64,000 nucleotides of DNA from Paenibacillus sedimenti (GTDB lineage: Bacteria; Bacillota; Bacilli; Paenibacillales; NBRC-103111): assembly GCF_014534655.1 (NCBI RefSeq), contig NZ_JACVVD010000003.1, positions 620,001 through 684,000 of the forward strand, in the 5' to 3' direction. Of the stretch, positions 1 through 7,599 are shown in pieces. Both the position numbers and the translations under genes were made by a program. Position 1 is the stretch's first letter. Every line of letters starts with the position of its first letter. The notes under the pieces are model-generated. The model ran no database searches. It had not been told where the DNA came from and saw only the letters and a program-made list of their open reading frames with translations.

Positions 1-189
1 TTTTAGCTTTACATGTTCAATGATTGTAGATGCAGTATGTTCCGCGATGGGAAAAGTCTCAGGAAGTAAGCCATTTTCCATAAAAAAACCGGCAATTTCA
101 AGTTTCATACTTTGAAAATCTATATGGGACTTCAGCAGGGTATTATCCATATCGAACATGATACCTCTGATTTTATTTATGTTATTCAT
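1..189 (-). CDS. HAD-family hydrolase, N-terminal fragment (cut by window start)
   Basis: The first 63 codons of a gene that runs out of the window. The start of the product reads as a haloacid dehalogenase phosphatase: motif I is seen as FDMDNTLL near residues 15-22, where the first Asp is the nucleophile and the second the general acid. A purine-rich AGGAAGTAGG element lies upstream of the ATG. HAD phosphatases of this shape act on small phosphorylated metabolites; the substrate cannot be told from the fragment. Motifs II-IV lie outside the window. Confidence 0.75.
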   Translation of the reverse strand, partial: MNNINKIRGIMFDMDNTLLKSHIDFQSMKLEIAGFFMENGLLPETFPIAEHTASTIIEHVKLK

Positions 190-235
190 CTACGATACCT
201 ACTTCCTAAGACTCAAAGGGAGCCTCTGTTCCTTC

Positions 236-346
236 CTACGTAAATTCCCCGCCTTCATCGATAATTCCTGCTACGGTTGATTTGTAAAAGCCCCCCGTTT
301 CTAGGTTGTAAGCTAAACCTTATCGTTTCTTTGTTTCATTCGACAT
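236..346 (-). pseudogene. possible gene remnant with an in-frame stop
   Basis: Reading the minus strand from an ATG at 346 gives eight residues (MSNETKKR), one TAA, then 27 residues that look protein-like (including GGFYKSTVAGIIDEGGEF) before a TAG. The part after the internal stop has a natural amino-acid mix, so this may be a decayed or frameshifted small gene upstream of the HAD gene. No family was recognised and there is no clear ribosome binding site. It could also be chance. Confidence 0.25.
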
Positions 347-375
347 AATTCGATATTCTCATACATTTAGTGCTA

Positions 376-404
376 TAGACATGCTTATAAGAGCTATCTA
401 TAAT
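376..404 (+). promoter_or_regulatory. promoter of the first c-di-GMP riboswitch transcript
   Basis: TAGACA (376-381) and TATAAT (399-404) are separated by 17 bases, a near-perfect vegetative sigma-A promoter. It lies about 50 bases upstream of the riboswitch core and points at it. Confidence 0.65.
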
Positions 405-454
405 AAGTCTCATATTGTATGCCATACATATTGAACACCAATAAATTACCAAAT

Positions 455-545
455 TGATAAAGGCAAATCATTGGAAACAATGAGACGCAAAGCCATGGCC
501 TAAGGCATCCTTATTGGAATGCTACGGTTGTCAGGTTACCGGGTA
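455..545 (+). promoter_or_regulatory. c-di-GMP-I (GEMM) riboswitch
   Basis: The conserved GEMM elements appear in order: a GGCAAA start, a perfect stem TCATTG/CAATGA closed by a GAAA tetraloop (468-483), the hallmark GACGCAAAGCC (484-494), the tetraloop-receptor side GGCCTAAGG, a second stem (GCATCC/GGAATGC) and the 3' GTTACCG segment. It lies between a good promoter and an intrinsic terminator, upstream of a gene for c-di-GMP metabolism, so it probably senses c-di-GMP and controls that terminator. Whether ligand turns expression on or off cannot be read with certainty. Confidence 0.88.
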
Positions 546-551
546 TGAAGG

Positions 552-586
552 GTCCATCCTCTATTCGGGATGGGCTTTTTTATTTT
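552..586 (+). terminator. riboswitch expression-platform terminator
   Basis: CCATCC (554-559) and GGATGG form a hairpin directly followed by a T-rich run (TTTTTTATTTTT), only a few bases after the riboswitch 3' end. The position fits the switch-controlled terminator of the GEMM element. Confidence 0.8.
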
Positions 587-618
587 TAAGCTCACATAAT
601 TCTGGGAGGCCTACTATC

Positions 619-732
619 GTGATTAAAGAAAAAAACCGTGTTATGCAATTCATCACAATCGGGACCCTTGTCCTATCTTTGTTGGTTCATGCCCTGCGCC
701 ACGAAGAAAACTTTCTCCCTGCATTAGTTTAG
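619..732 (+). CDS. possible 37-aa membrane peptide between riboswitch and c-di-GMP gene
   Basis: A GTG at 619 is preceded by GGGAGG at a spacing of nine bases. The reading frame is 37 codons and ends 16 bases before the ATG of the GGDEF/EAL gene. The product has a basic start and one hydrophobic stretch (FITIGTLVLSLLVHAL), so it would be a single-pass membrane peptide. It lies after the riboswitch terminator, so it would be made only when the switch is on. No family is known to me. It may be a leader peptide or a chance frame. Confidence 0.35.
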   Translation: MIKEKNRVMQFITIGTLVLSLLVHALRHEENFLPALV

Positions 733-748
733 AAATGAGGATGATCCC

Positions 749-3121
749 ATGCATCACTCTGCAACTGATACTTATAATATTTACCTTGTGCTGCTTTCAT
801 TCGTTATCGCTCTCCTCGCCTCTTATACGTCCCTTAATCTGGCTAGGAAAGTATCGGTTTCATATGGTTGGTATCAGAAATTACGGATACTGTGCAGCGC
901 TGTCGTCATGGGTGTTGGAATTTGGTCCATGCATTTTATCGCAATGCTGGCCTATCCTTTACCGAGCGGCGTCACCTATCATACCTACACCGTTATAATT
1001 TCCACTGTTGTTGCAATCACTGGCGCATTAGTCGGCTTTTTCGTCACCTTCCACTCGAAATTAAAAATACCGAAGCTAATTATCGGCGGTACTTTTATGG
1101 GTTTTGCAATTAGCGGTATGCACTACATTGGAATGGCTGCTTTGCAAAATGTAACTATACGATATCAGCCTGTTCCGTTCACATTATCGATTATCATCGC
1201 CGTAATCGCGTCGATAACAGCTCTTCATTTATCATTTAGCCGCAACCAAAAAATGACCATTAGCGGATTGATAATGGGAGCTGCAATTACAGGTATGCAC
1301 TATACGGGAATGTCGGCTGCCGTCATGACACCCATTCATCAACCCAGCTCTAATGCCACGAATATGGATTTCTTTGTTATGGCGATGTATATCGCTTTTG
1401 GCACCATTGTAATTTTTGCCATAAGTTTGATAAGTTCTCTCTCTGCTGATCGGCGTTTGGCTGAGCAGATTGCTCTCAAAGCTTCGATTCTGGAATCGGC
1501 TGTCGATAGTATCATGATGTTTAATTCCCGCGGATGGATCATTGAATTTAATCCGGCGGCAGAAGCAACATTTGGTTACTCGCGCAAAGATGCTCTCGGT
1601 CGAACGTTATTCGATTTTCTGTTTCCATTTGATCAGGATGGTCAGGAAGCGGCCGCATTGTACCGGCTCCTGGCAAAAAAAGATGATTCTGTGATCGGCA
1701 AACGTATCCAAATGAAGGCGTACCGATCAGATCGAAGTGAATTTCCGGCGGAAATCACCATAACGGGAATTCATTATGATGGAAAACATGTCTATACGGC
1801 TTACCTTCGCGACTTGACCGAGTTGAAGAAATCCGAGGAGATGATCCGGCAGCTTGCCTACTTTGATCTTCTGACTGGCTTGCCGAATCGCAATCAGTTT
1901 AATCAACTTTTCATTGATACTTTAGATAAGGCCCGATTGCACCATCAGAAAGTAGCTGTACTTTTTCTTGATATTTATCGCTTCAAGCTTGTTAACGATA
2001 CCTTAGGCCATCAGGTCGGAGATCAAGTGCTGCAAAAGTTCTCAGCATTGCTCTCTCGCTGTTTGGAGGACCAAAGCTCTGTTTCCAGATTGAGCGGCGA
2101 TGAATTTGTCATTTTGTACCCGCTGGAGAATCGGGAAGCTGCAACACATCAAGCGGAGAGAGACATTTTCGTGTCCACCAGTATTGGTATAGCCTTGTAC
2201 CCTGACGACGAAGTTAGCCCTGAGATTTTATTGAAAAACGCAGATCAAGCGATGTATGCGGCCAAAGAACGCGGTAAAAACAACTACCAATTTTTCGAAC
2301 AAGAAATGAATTTCATCTTTTCCAGGAAAAATGCAATCGAACAATCGCTGCGCCATGCCATCGAAAATAATGAACTGTCCCTTGCTTATCAACCTAAATT
2401 TCATATTCCTACCGGTAAAATTATTGGGGTAGAAGCTTTAGCGAGATGGGACAGCGCTCAGATGGGGAGCGTCTCACCGAAGGAGTTTATTCCGATTGCC
2501 GAAGAATCCGGACAAATCGTTGCCATCGGCGAATGGGTGCTGTTAACAGCCTGCTCACAAATGAAAAGATGGCATGATGCGGGGATGGAGCCCGTTCCCA
2601 TCGCAGTTAATCTTTCCCCTTCACAGTTTCATCAAGAGCATGTGGTGAATACGATTCTTAATCTACTGAAGCAATCCCGACTGGATGCGAAGTACTTGGA
2701 GCTCGAGATCACTGAGCGTATCGCGATGAATATGAGTAACCATACGATCGAAAAGCTTGATGACTTAAAGCGCGAAGGCGTTAGTATCACCATCGATGAT
2801 TTCGGAACCGGTTCTTCTTCATTAAACTATTTACGAAAGTTTCCGATTGATACGATCAAAATCGATAAATCTTTCGTTCATGACATCTCCGCCTTTTCCA
2901 AGGATTCTTCCATCATAGAGGTCATTATAGCCATAGCTCGCAGTTTTAAACTGGACATCCTGGCCGAAGGTGTTGAAACGCAAGAACAACTTGCTTTTCT
3001 TGAGAGTCATGGCTGTCAACAAGTGCAGGGATATATGTTTTGTGTTCCTTTATCTGCTGAGCAATTCGAAGCGAATTATATCTTCTCAAATAGAGCTGCA
3101 GGTTCAAAAAGAGCCAGATGA
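749..3121 (+). CDS. MHYT-PAS-GGDEF-EAL c-di-GMP signalling protein
   Basis: A 790-aa membrane protein for c-di-GMP turnover. The N-terminal 7-helix MHYT domain has three signature copies (SMHFIAML, GMHYIGMA, GMHYTGMS), thought to bind copper and sense a gas or redox signal. A PAS domain follows (about 245-360), then GGDEF (about 365-525) and EAL (about 535-780). The GGDEF motif is SGDEF near residue 449 and the RxxD inhibitory site is missing; the part after SGDEF is about 15-18 residues shorter than usual. The EAL half keeps EAL (near 563), NLSPSQF, ELEITE, DDFGTG, KIDKSF and EGVET, so phosphodiesterase activity is likely while cyclase activity is doubtful. GAGG lies eight bases before the ATG. 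A c-di-GMP riboswitch upstream suggests feedback control. Confidence 0.93.
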   Translation: MHHSATDTYNIYLVLLSFVIALLASYTSLNLARKVSVSYGWYQKLRILCSAVVMGVGIWSMHFIAMLAYPLPSGVTYHTYTVIISTVVAITGALVGFFVTFHSKLKIPKLIIGGTFMGFAISGMHYIGMAALQNVTIRYQPVPFTLSIIIAVIASITALHLSFSRNQKMTISGLIMGAAITGMHYTGMSAAVMTPIHQPSSNATNMDFFVMAMYIAFGTIVIFAISLISSLSADRRLAEQIALKASILESAVDSIMMFNSRGWIIEFNPAAEATFGYSRKDALGRTLFDFLFPFDQDGQEAAALYRLLAKKDDSVIGKRIQMKAYRSDRSEFPAEITITGIHYDGKHVYTAYLRDLTELKKSEEMIRQLAYFDLLTGLPNRNQFNQLFIDTLDKARLHHQKVAVLFLDIYRFKLVNDTLGHQVGDQVLQKFSALLSRCLEDQSSVSRLSGDEFVILYPLENREAATHQAERDIFVSTSIGIALYPDDEVSPEILLKNADQAMYAAKERGKNNYQFFEQEMNFIFSRKNAIEQSLRHAIENNELSLAYQPKFHIPTGKIIGVEALARWDSAQMGSVSPKEFIPIAEESGQIVAIGEWVLLTACSQMKRWHDAGMEPVPIAVNLSPSQFHQEHVVNTILNLLKQSRLDAKYLELEITERIAMNMSNHTIEKLDDLKREGVSITIDDFGTGSSSLNYLRKFPIDTIKIDKSFVHDISAFSKDSSIIEVIIAIARSFKLDILAEGVETQEQLAFLESHGCQQVQGYMFCVPLSAEQFEANYIFSNRAAGSKRAR

Positions 3122-3152
3122 CGGTTAGCATCCGTCTTCTGGCTCTTCTTAT
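3110..3152. terminator. terminator shared by converging genes
   Basis: A long stem AGAGCCAGA(T)GACGG / CCGTCTTCTGGCTCT overlaps the stop codon of the GGDEF/EAL gene and is followed by TTCTTATTT. The converging MFS gene ends at 3176, so the A-rich left flank may let it work on both strands. Confidence 0.75.
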
Positions 3153-3175
3153 TTAAGCGTTTCTTCGTCCCCTTA

Positions 3176-4495
3176 TTATCCTGTACGTTTAGCCGTCGAT
3201 CGTATTGCAAACGGCATCGCCAAGGCTGCCAGACTCGCAATAAGGCCGAACACGAACATGCTGTGGATTCCCGCGTAGAAACTGCCTGATTTGGTCAAAA
3301 TTGCCCCCATAATCGTGACGCTGACTGCTGTGCCGATATTCCGGGCAAATAGCTGCAAGGAGGTGGATATCCCCTTCTGATGTGCATCCACAAGCTGCTG
3401 AGAACCAATCGTTGAAATGGTGAAGATCATTCCAAACGCGAGTCCCAGTACAGTTAACGCGGTAAAGGAATACCAGAAAGGCGAGTTTTCTCGAAGAAAG
3501 AACAACATGATCGCTGTAGCTACCAAGAACAGATTCCCGATAATAAGCAGCGGTTTGTAACCAAAGCGCAGCACCCATCTACCCCCAGGCACAGCAACCA
3601 TCATCCAGCCAATGGACGTAGATAATAAAGCAATACCGCTAATAAGCAGCGAATATCCTTGCGTTTGCAAAAAGAGCGGCATGTAACTCGAAGTGCCGAA
3701 AAGCGCAATGCAACTGAGGAAAGATCCCGCATTCATGATTGCAACCGGACGGTTACGCAGCAAGCTTAAAGGAACAATCGGAGCGCTTTGTTTGCGTTCA
3801 TATAAAAAGAAAGCGATCATCAACGTTACGCCAGCAATTCCGTACAGATAGCTGTAATGTTCCACGGCTGTTGTAAGCAGAAGCAGCGAAATCCCGCCGC
3901 CAAACAGAAGCGCACCTCCATAATCGATCGAGGACCTCTTTGGCTCATACACTTCCTTATACGGAAGCAAAGTAAGCAGTGAAATGATACATGTTGGAAT
4001 GTTCACGAAGAAAATCCATCGCCAACTCATGTAGGTGACAAAGAATGACCCTAATAAAGGCGCTATAATTGCCGATAATCCCCACATGCCGGTGAAGAAT
4101 GCCTGCACCTTCCCTCTCTGTTCGATAGCATAGAGGTCACCTGCAATTATCGAAGGAAACGGCATCATGATCCCTGCGCCTATCCCTTGAATCGCTCTAA
4201 ATATGATGAGTTGTACCATGCTTTGGGACAACCCGCATAGAACGGAACCTCCAAGAAACAGCGCGATCCCTATCGCAAATATCCTTTTTCGCCCGAAGAT
4301 ATCTGACAATCTTCCCGCTACGGGAGCTAATACAGTGGAAAGCACCATATACGAAGTAAACGCCCAGGCGTATAAGTCATTGCCGCCGATTTCCTTCACA
4401 ATAATGGGCATGGTCGTGTTGGCAATCGTGGAATCCATAGATGCGACTAACATCGCGAGTACGATGCTGACCATAACCGTTGATCGATTACTCAC
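3176..4495 (-). CDS. MFS drug/proton antiporter, DHA2 (EmrB/QacA) type
   Basis: A 439-aa major facilitator permease. The sequence has about 14 hydrophobic segments, motif A in loop 2-3 (GRLSDIFGRKR) and the antiporter motif C region (GLSAIIAPLLGSFF) followed by WRWIFFVNIP, typical for DHA2 exporters of lipophilic cations and drugs. It is somewhat shorter than the usual 480-520 aa, mostly in the loops. The start is a GTG at 4495 with AGGGGG eight bases upstream. The substrate is unknown. No regulator gene sits next to it. Confidence 0.85.
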   Translation of the reverse strand: MSNRSTVMVSIVLAMLVASMDSTIANTTMPIIVKEIGGNDLYAWAFTSYMVLSTVLAPVAGRLSDIFGRKRIFAIGIALFLGGSVLCGLSQSMVQLIIFRAIQGIGAGIMMPFPSIIAGDLYAIEQRGKVQAFFTGMWGLSAIIAPLLGSFFVTYMSWRWIFFVNIPTCIISLLTLLPYKEVYEPKRSSIDYGGALLFGGGISLLLLTTAVEHYSYLYGIAGVTLMIAFFLYERKQSAPIVPLSLLRNRPVAIMNAGSFLSCIALFGTSSYMPLFLQTQGYSLLISGIALLSTSIGWMMVAVPGGRWVLRFGYKPLLIIGNLFLVATAIMLFFLRENSPFWYSFTALTVLGLAFGMIFTISTIGSQQLVDAHQKGISTSLQLFARNIGTAVSVTIMGAILTKSGSFYAGIHSMFVFGLIASLAALAMPFAIRSTAKRTG

Positions 4496-4652
4496 CTGCT
4501 GTTCCCCCTGCTATGTCATTTTTGTCATATCTTCACATTGTAACTGATGACAAAGCCTGTTGTATAGATTCGACTTGCAAATACGATCATACCGGACATT
4601 CACCCACTTCACCCTCATTCAATATAATAAACGGTGGTTAATAAAGTTTTCC

Positions 4653-4681
4653 TTTACAAACAGGTTTTATGTGGATTAAAA
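4653..4681 (+). promoter_or_regulatory. putative promoter of the TauE/SafE gene
   Basis: TTTACA (4653-4658) and TTAAAA (4676-4681) at a 17-base spacing, about 45 bases before the ATG at 4727. Confidence 0.4.
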
Positions 4682-4726
4682 TAAATCCAATAAGATTAGT
4701 AGGAATTTGATTGGGGACATGACAAC

Positions 4727-5491
4727 ATGACTTTGAGTATCTTACTGATGGGTTTATTGGTCGGATTTTTGGTCGGGTTAACCGGTGTTGGCGGGGCTTC
4801 GCTGCTCACTCCCATTTTAATCATGATGAACATTCATCCTTCCATTGCGGTTGGAACAGACCTTCTGTACAACTCCATCACCAAGCTTTTCGGAACTGTC
4901 CAGCATTGGCGGCAAAAGACCATCGATTGGCGGCTTGTCAAGCAATTGGCCGTAGGCAGTATCCCTGGCGTTATTCTCGCCGTCATTTTCTTGAAATTAT
5001 TCGATTCGTATTATCACAATCAGGAAGTTATCATCAAACATGCACTTGGCTACGTGTTAATTCTGGTTGCCATCGCGACTTTATTCAAAGTGTTCTTCGG
5101 TCACAAAATCAAAGAGAACCGTTGGCAGCTAAAAAATCTGGAAGAAAAACGCGGACTCACCATCACGATAGGCGCTGTTCTTGGCTTCATCGTCGGTCTG
5201 ACTTCCATCGGCTCCGGCTCGCTATACGCAATCGCGATGCTTTATTTCTTCCGAATGAGCGCTTCCACGTTAGTCGGCACTGACATCGCACATGCCTTCT
5301 TCTTGGCGACTACCGCGGGCATCCTTCATGCCAGTATGGGCAACGTGAACTTCACGCTTGTGCTGAATCTTCTGCTTGGTTCGATTCCCGGTGTGCTTAT
5401 CGGCAGCATGCTTGCTACGAAAGCGCCGACGAACGTGCTGCGTACGGTCATAGCCAGTCTGGTTTTGATCAGCGGTTTGAAATTGATATGA
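4727..5491 (+). CDS. TauE/SafE family sulfite/organosulfur exporter-type permease
   Basis: A 254-aa inner-membrane protein with 7-8 hydrophobic segments. It shows the internal duplication of the TauE/SafE family: GFLVGLTGVGGASLLTPIL near the start and GFIVGLTSIGSGSLYAIAM in the second half. Family members move sulfite, sulfonates or related anions; the substrate here is unknown and no sulfur genes flank it. GGGGA lies upstream of the ATG. It forms a single-gene unit closed by a strong terminator. Confidence 0.88.
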   Translation: MTLSILLMGLLVGFLVGLTGVGGASLLTPILIMMNIHPSIAVGTDLLYNSITKLFGTVQHWRQKTIDWRLVKQLAVGSIPGVILAVIFLKLFDSYYHNQEVIIKHALGYVLILVAIATLFKVFFGHKIKENRWQLKNLEEKRGLTITIGAVLGFIVGLTSIGSGSLYAIAMLYFFRMSASTLVGTDIAHAFFLATTAGILHASMGNVNFTLVLNLLLGSIPGVLIGSMLATKAPTNVLRTVIASLVLISGLKLI

Positions 5492-5500
5492 AAAAACTTG

Positions 5501-5529
5501 TAAATCCCCATCAGATGGGGATTTTTTTT
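5501..5529 (+). terminator. intrinsic terminator
   Basis: AAATCCCCATC / GATGGGGATTT stem with almost no loop followed by TTTTTTTT, ten bases after the stop of the TauE/SafE gene. Confidence 0.9.
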
Positions 5530-5564
5530 GTCGGATTGTGCGCTTCCCCAGGAAATAGAACTCT

Positions 5565-6308
5565 TTATCTCAGCGTCATTTCCCGCGTAAACCAAAGCTT
5601 ATAACTGATCATGCTTAAAATAATGCTCGTAATCGCCGCCGAAGCTGTAAAGGCAAACAAAATCAAAATCTGATAACGAACCGCATCAATCGGATTCGCG
5701 CCTGCGACAATCATGCCCGTCATCATACCGGGCAGCTGCACCAGCCCGACGGTCTTCATGCCGTCGATCGTCGGGATCATGCTGGCTTTGACGGAGCGCT
5801 TCAGCGCTTGTTGGATCGCTTGCCGGACAGATGCGCCTAGTGCAAGCAGCGCTTCGATCTCCGCACGGGATGAGGAAACTTCGCGGTTCATATGATTCAA
5901 GAATAACCCGCAAACGATCATCGAACTTCCAATCGTCATGCCGCTAATGGGGATGATGTATTGTGTGGTTGGCTCGATAATGCCGAAGCCTAGCATGAGC
6001 GACAAAGTAACGGTTTCTGTCGCTGCGATGGAAACCGCAATTCGCAAGTGAATGCCTCGTAAGCCTTCTCCCCGTTTGCCGGCGTTATGAGTGGCAACGA
6101 GTATCATTATCGCGATAATCGTCAATATGAGCCAAACATTTGCTGACTTAAAAACAAAGTGCAATACATACCCGATTACTAATAGCTGCAGTGCACCGCG
6201 AATGGTACCTATTGCAATATCCTTTTCAAGGCCAAGCTTCTGCCATTTGGATAAAGCCATGGTGATGACCACGAAGGTTAAAGTGAAGCCTAACGCTAAA
6301 GTAGACAT
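5565..6308 (-). CDS. fetB: FetB-type ABC permease (UPF0014), iron/metal export
   Basis: A 247-aa membrane protein with the FetB/UPF0014 pattern: about seven hydrophobic segments and the conserved centre PISGMTIGSSMIVCGL, then LLALGASVRQAI and VGLVQLPGMMTGMIVAGANP. FetB with FetA forms an ABC exporter linked to iron homeostasis and peroxide resistance in Escherichia coli. The start overlaps the end of fetA by 13 bases with GGGGGAG seven bases before the ATG, so the two are translated together. Confidence 0.88.
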   Translation of the reverse strand: MSTLALGFTLTFVVITMALSKWQKLGLEKDIAIGTIRGALQLLVIGYVLHFVFKSANVWLILTIIAIMILVATHNAGKRGEGLRGIHLRIAVSIAATETVTLSLMLGFGIIEPTTQYIIPISGMTIGSSMIVCGLFLNHMNREVSSSRAEIEALLALGASVRQAIQQALKRSVKASMIPTIDGMKTVGLVQLPGMMTGMIVAGANPIDAVRYQILILFAFTASAAITSIILSMISYKLWFTREMTLR

Positions 6309-7021
6309 TCATCTTCTCCCCCAACGCCAACCGAGGTTATGTCGGTCCGACTCCATCCTGCAGATCCGGCATTTTCGGACAATTGGCCGCCCTGCAAGTG
6401 CCACAAGCGATGACTCACGTTCATCGCCTGCTCCCGATCATGCGTTACCCAAATAAGCGACGTACCCTCCCGCTCGCTCCACTTCACCAACAAGCTCTCA
6501 ACCGCATGCTTGCTATTCACATCCAAAGCCGATGTCACTTCGTCCAGCAGCAGTACATCCGGACGCAGCATTAAAGACCTCACGAGCTGCAATCGTTGTT
6601 TCTGTCCACCCGAAAGATCGGCAGCTTTTTGACGCCAGTCTAATTGTGCAAGACCGACTTGCTCCATGAGCTCGATCGCCAGCGGCTTATCAAATGGCTG
6701 CCCGTGAAGCTGGCTCACGGCGGATAAATTATCTGCAACGGTCACCGGCAGCATGGCCGGCAGCTGCGGAACATAGCATACTTTTTTCCGCCAATCGCAT
6801 GGGTGCCATTTCGTTACATGCCGTCCCTGCAGTGTCAGGCTGCCGCCATCGAAAGGCTCCAATCTGGCCAGCATGCGAAGCATCGTGCTTTTACCTTGAC
6901 CTGACTGGCCCAGTATGGCAACGCGCTCACCCAAACTGACATTCGCATTTATTTGATCAAACAGAGCGTTTGGCCCTCCGTTCGGGTGATGTTTATGCAG
7001 TCGTTCAATAACGAGAACCAT
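6296..7021 (-). CDS. fetA: FetA-type ABC transporter ATP-binding protein
   Basis: A 241-aa ATPase that would power FetB. Walker A is GQSGQGKS at residues 38-45, the signature is LSGGQKQR, Walker B is VLLLDE and the switch His lies in WVTHDREQA. The C-terminus is a poorly conserved tail. AAGGAG is unusually far (15 bases) from the ATG at 7021, so the exact start is a little uncertain. A Fur-like palindrome lies 38 bases upstream. The metal exported is presumed to be iron from family knowledge only. Confidence 0.87.
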   Translation of the reverse strand: MVLVIERLHKHHPNGGPNALFDQINANVSLGERVAILGQSGQGKSTMLRMLARLEPFDGGSLTLQGRHVTKWHPCDWRKKVCYVPQLPAMLPVTVADNLSAVSQLHGQPFDKPLAIELMEQVGLAQLDWRQKAADLSGGQKQRLQLVRSLMLRPDVLLLDEVTSALDVNSKHAVESLLVKWSEREGTSLIWVTHDREQAMNVSHRLWHLQGGQLSENAGSAGWSRTDITSVGVGGEDECLL

Positions 7022-7058
7022 CAGCTGTTGAAGTCACTCCTTGTGCTATTTTTCCATT

Positions 7059-7077
7059 GATAATCATTGTCATTATA
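7059..7077 (-). promoter_or_regulatory. Fur-family operator (candidate) upstream of fetAB
   Basis: GATAATCATTGTCATTATA matches 15 of 19 positions of the classical Fur box (GATAATGATAATCATTATC). Fur, PerR and Zur boxes in Bacillota are much alike, so the exact regulator is not settled. Its place just before fetA suggests metal or peroxide control of the exporter. Confidence 0.6.
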
Positions 7078-7145
7078 TCACATCACCGTGACAGGAACCC
7101 ATTTTCCCGCGAAATAGATACATGCCCACACCAAGACGATCGCCT

Positions 7146-7167
7146 TGTTCATACGTTGTGATGAACA
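7146..7167. promoter_or_regulatory. inverted repeat upstream of panD
   Basis: TGTTCAT (7146-7152), eight bases, ATGAACA (7161-7167): a perfect 7-bp inverted repeat ending 30 bases before the panD start. It could be an operator; no regulator can be named. Confidence 0.4.
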
Positions 7168-7197
7168 CCCAATGACATGATAAAGGAGCTACTGCGC

Positions 7198-7599
7198 ATG
7201 CAGCGATTAATGTGTAAAGGAAAAATTCACCGGGCTACGGTGACTGAAGCGGATCTGGATTATGTAGGAAGCATCACGATAGATGGCTTGTTAATGCGCA
7301 AAGCAAATATTTTACCCTATGAAATGGTCCAAGTCACAAGTCTCCGCAATGCTACGCGGTGGAAAACATATGCCATCCCGGCTCCTGAAGGCAGCGGCAA
7401 AATCGGCTTAAATGGTCCGCCCGCCCACCTCTTTCAACCCGGTGACCTCGTTATTATTCTTAGCATGGGGCTCATGAATCAAGAAGAGATCAGCGTGCTT
7501 AAGCCGCAGGTTGTCTTTGTCGACAGCCGGAACCAGCTGATAACTGTAGAAGAACACGATCTCGTCATCACGAAGCAGGAAGCGAAGTCCAATGGCTAA
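7198..7599 (+). CDS. panD: aspartate 1-decarboxylase (pyruvoyl enzyme)
   Basis: Makes beta-alanine from L-aspartate for pantothenate and coenzyme A. With the ATG at 7198 (AAGGAG nine bases upstream) the product is 133 aa and the self-cleavage site falls at the family position Gly24-Ser25 (YVGSITID), with Lys9 and His11 also in their usual places; this favours it over the in-frame ATG at 7177, which has no ribosome binding site. The conserved TYAIP (catalytic Tyr region) is present. panB and panC are not in the window. Its stop overlaps the start of the next gene by eight bases. Confidence 0.95.
   Translation: MQRLMCKGKIHRATVTEADLDYVGSITIDGLLMRKANILPYEMVQVTSLRNATRWKTYAIPAPEGSGKIGLNGPPAHLFQPGDLVIILSMGLMNQEEISVLKPQVVFVDSRNQLITVEEHDLVITKQEAKSNG

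Noticed and set aside
514..732. 72-aa frame starting inside the first riboswitch
   Set aside because: Its first half lies in the conserved riboswitch and terminator, so it cannot be a normal gene; only the short GTG frame from 619 is kept as a weak candidate.
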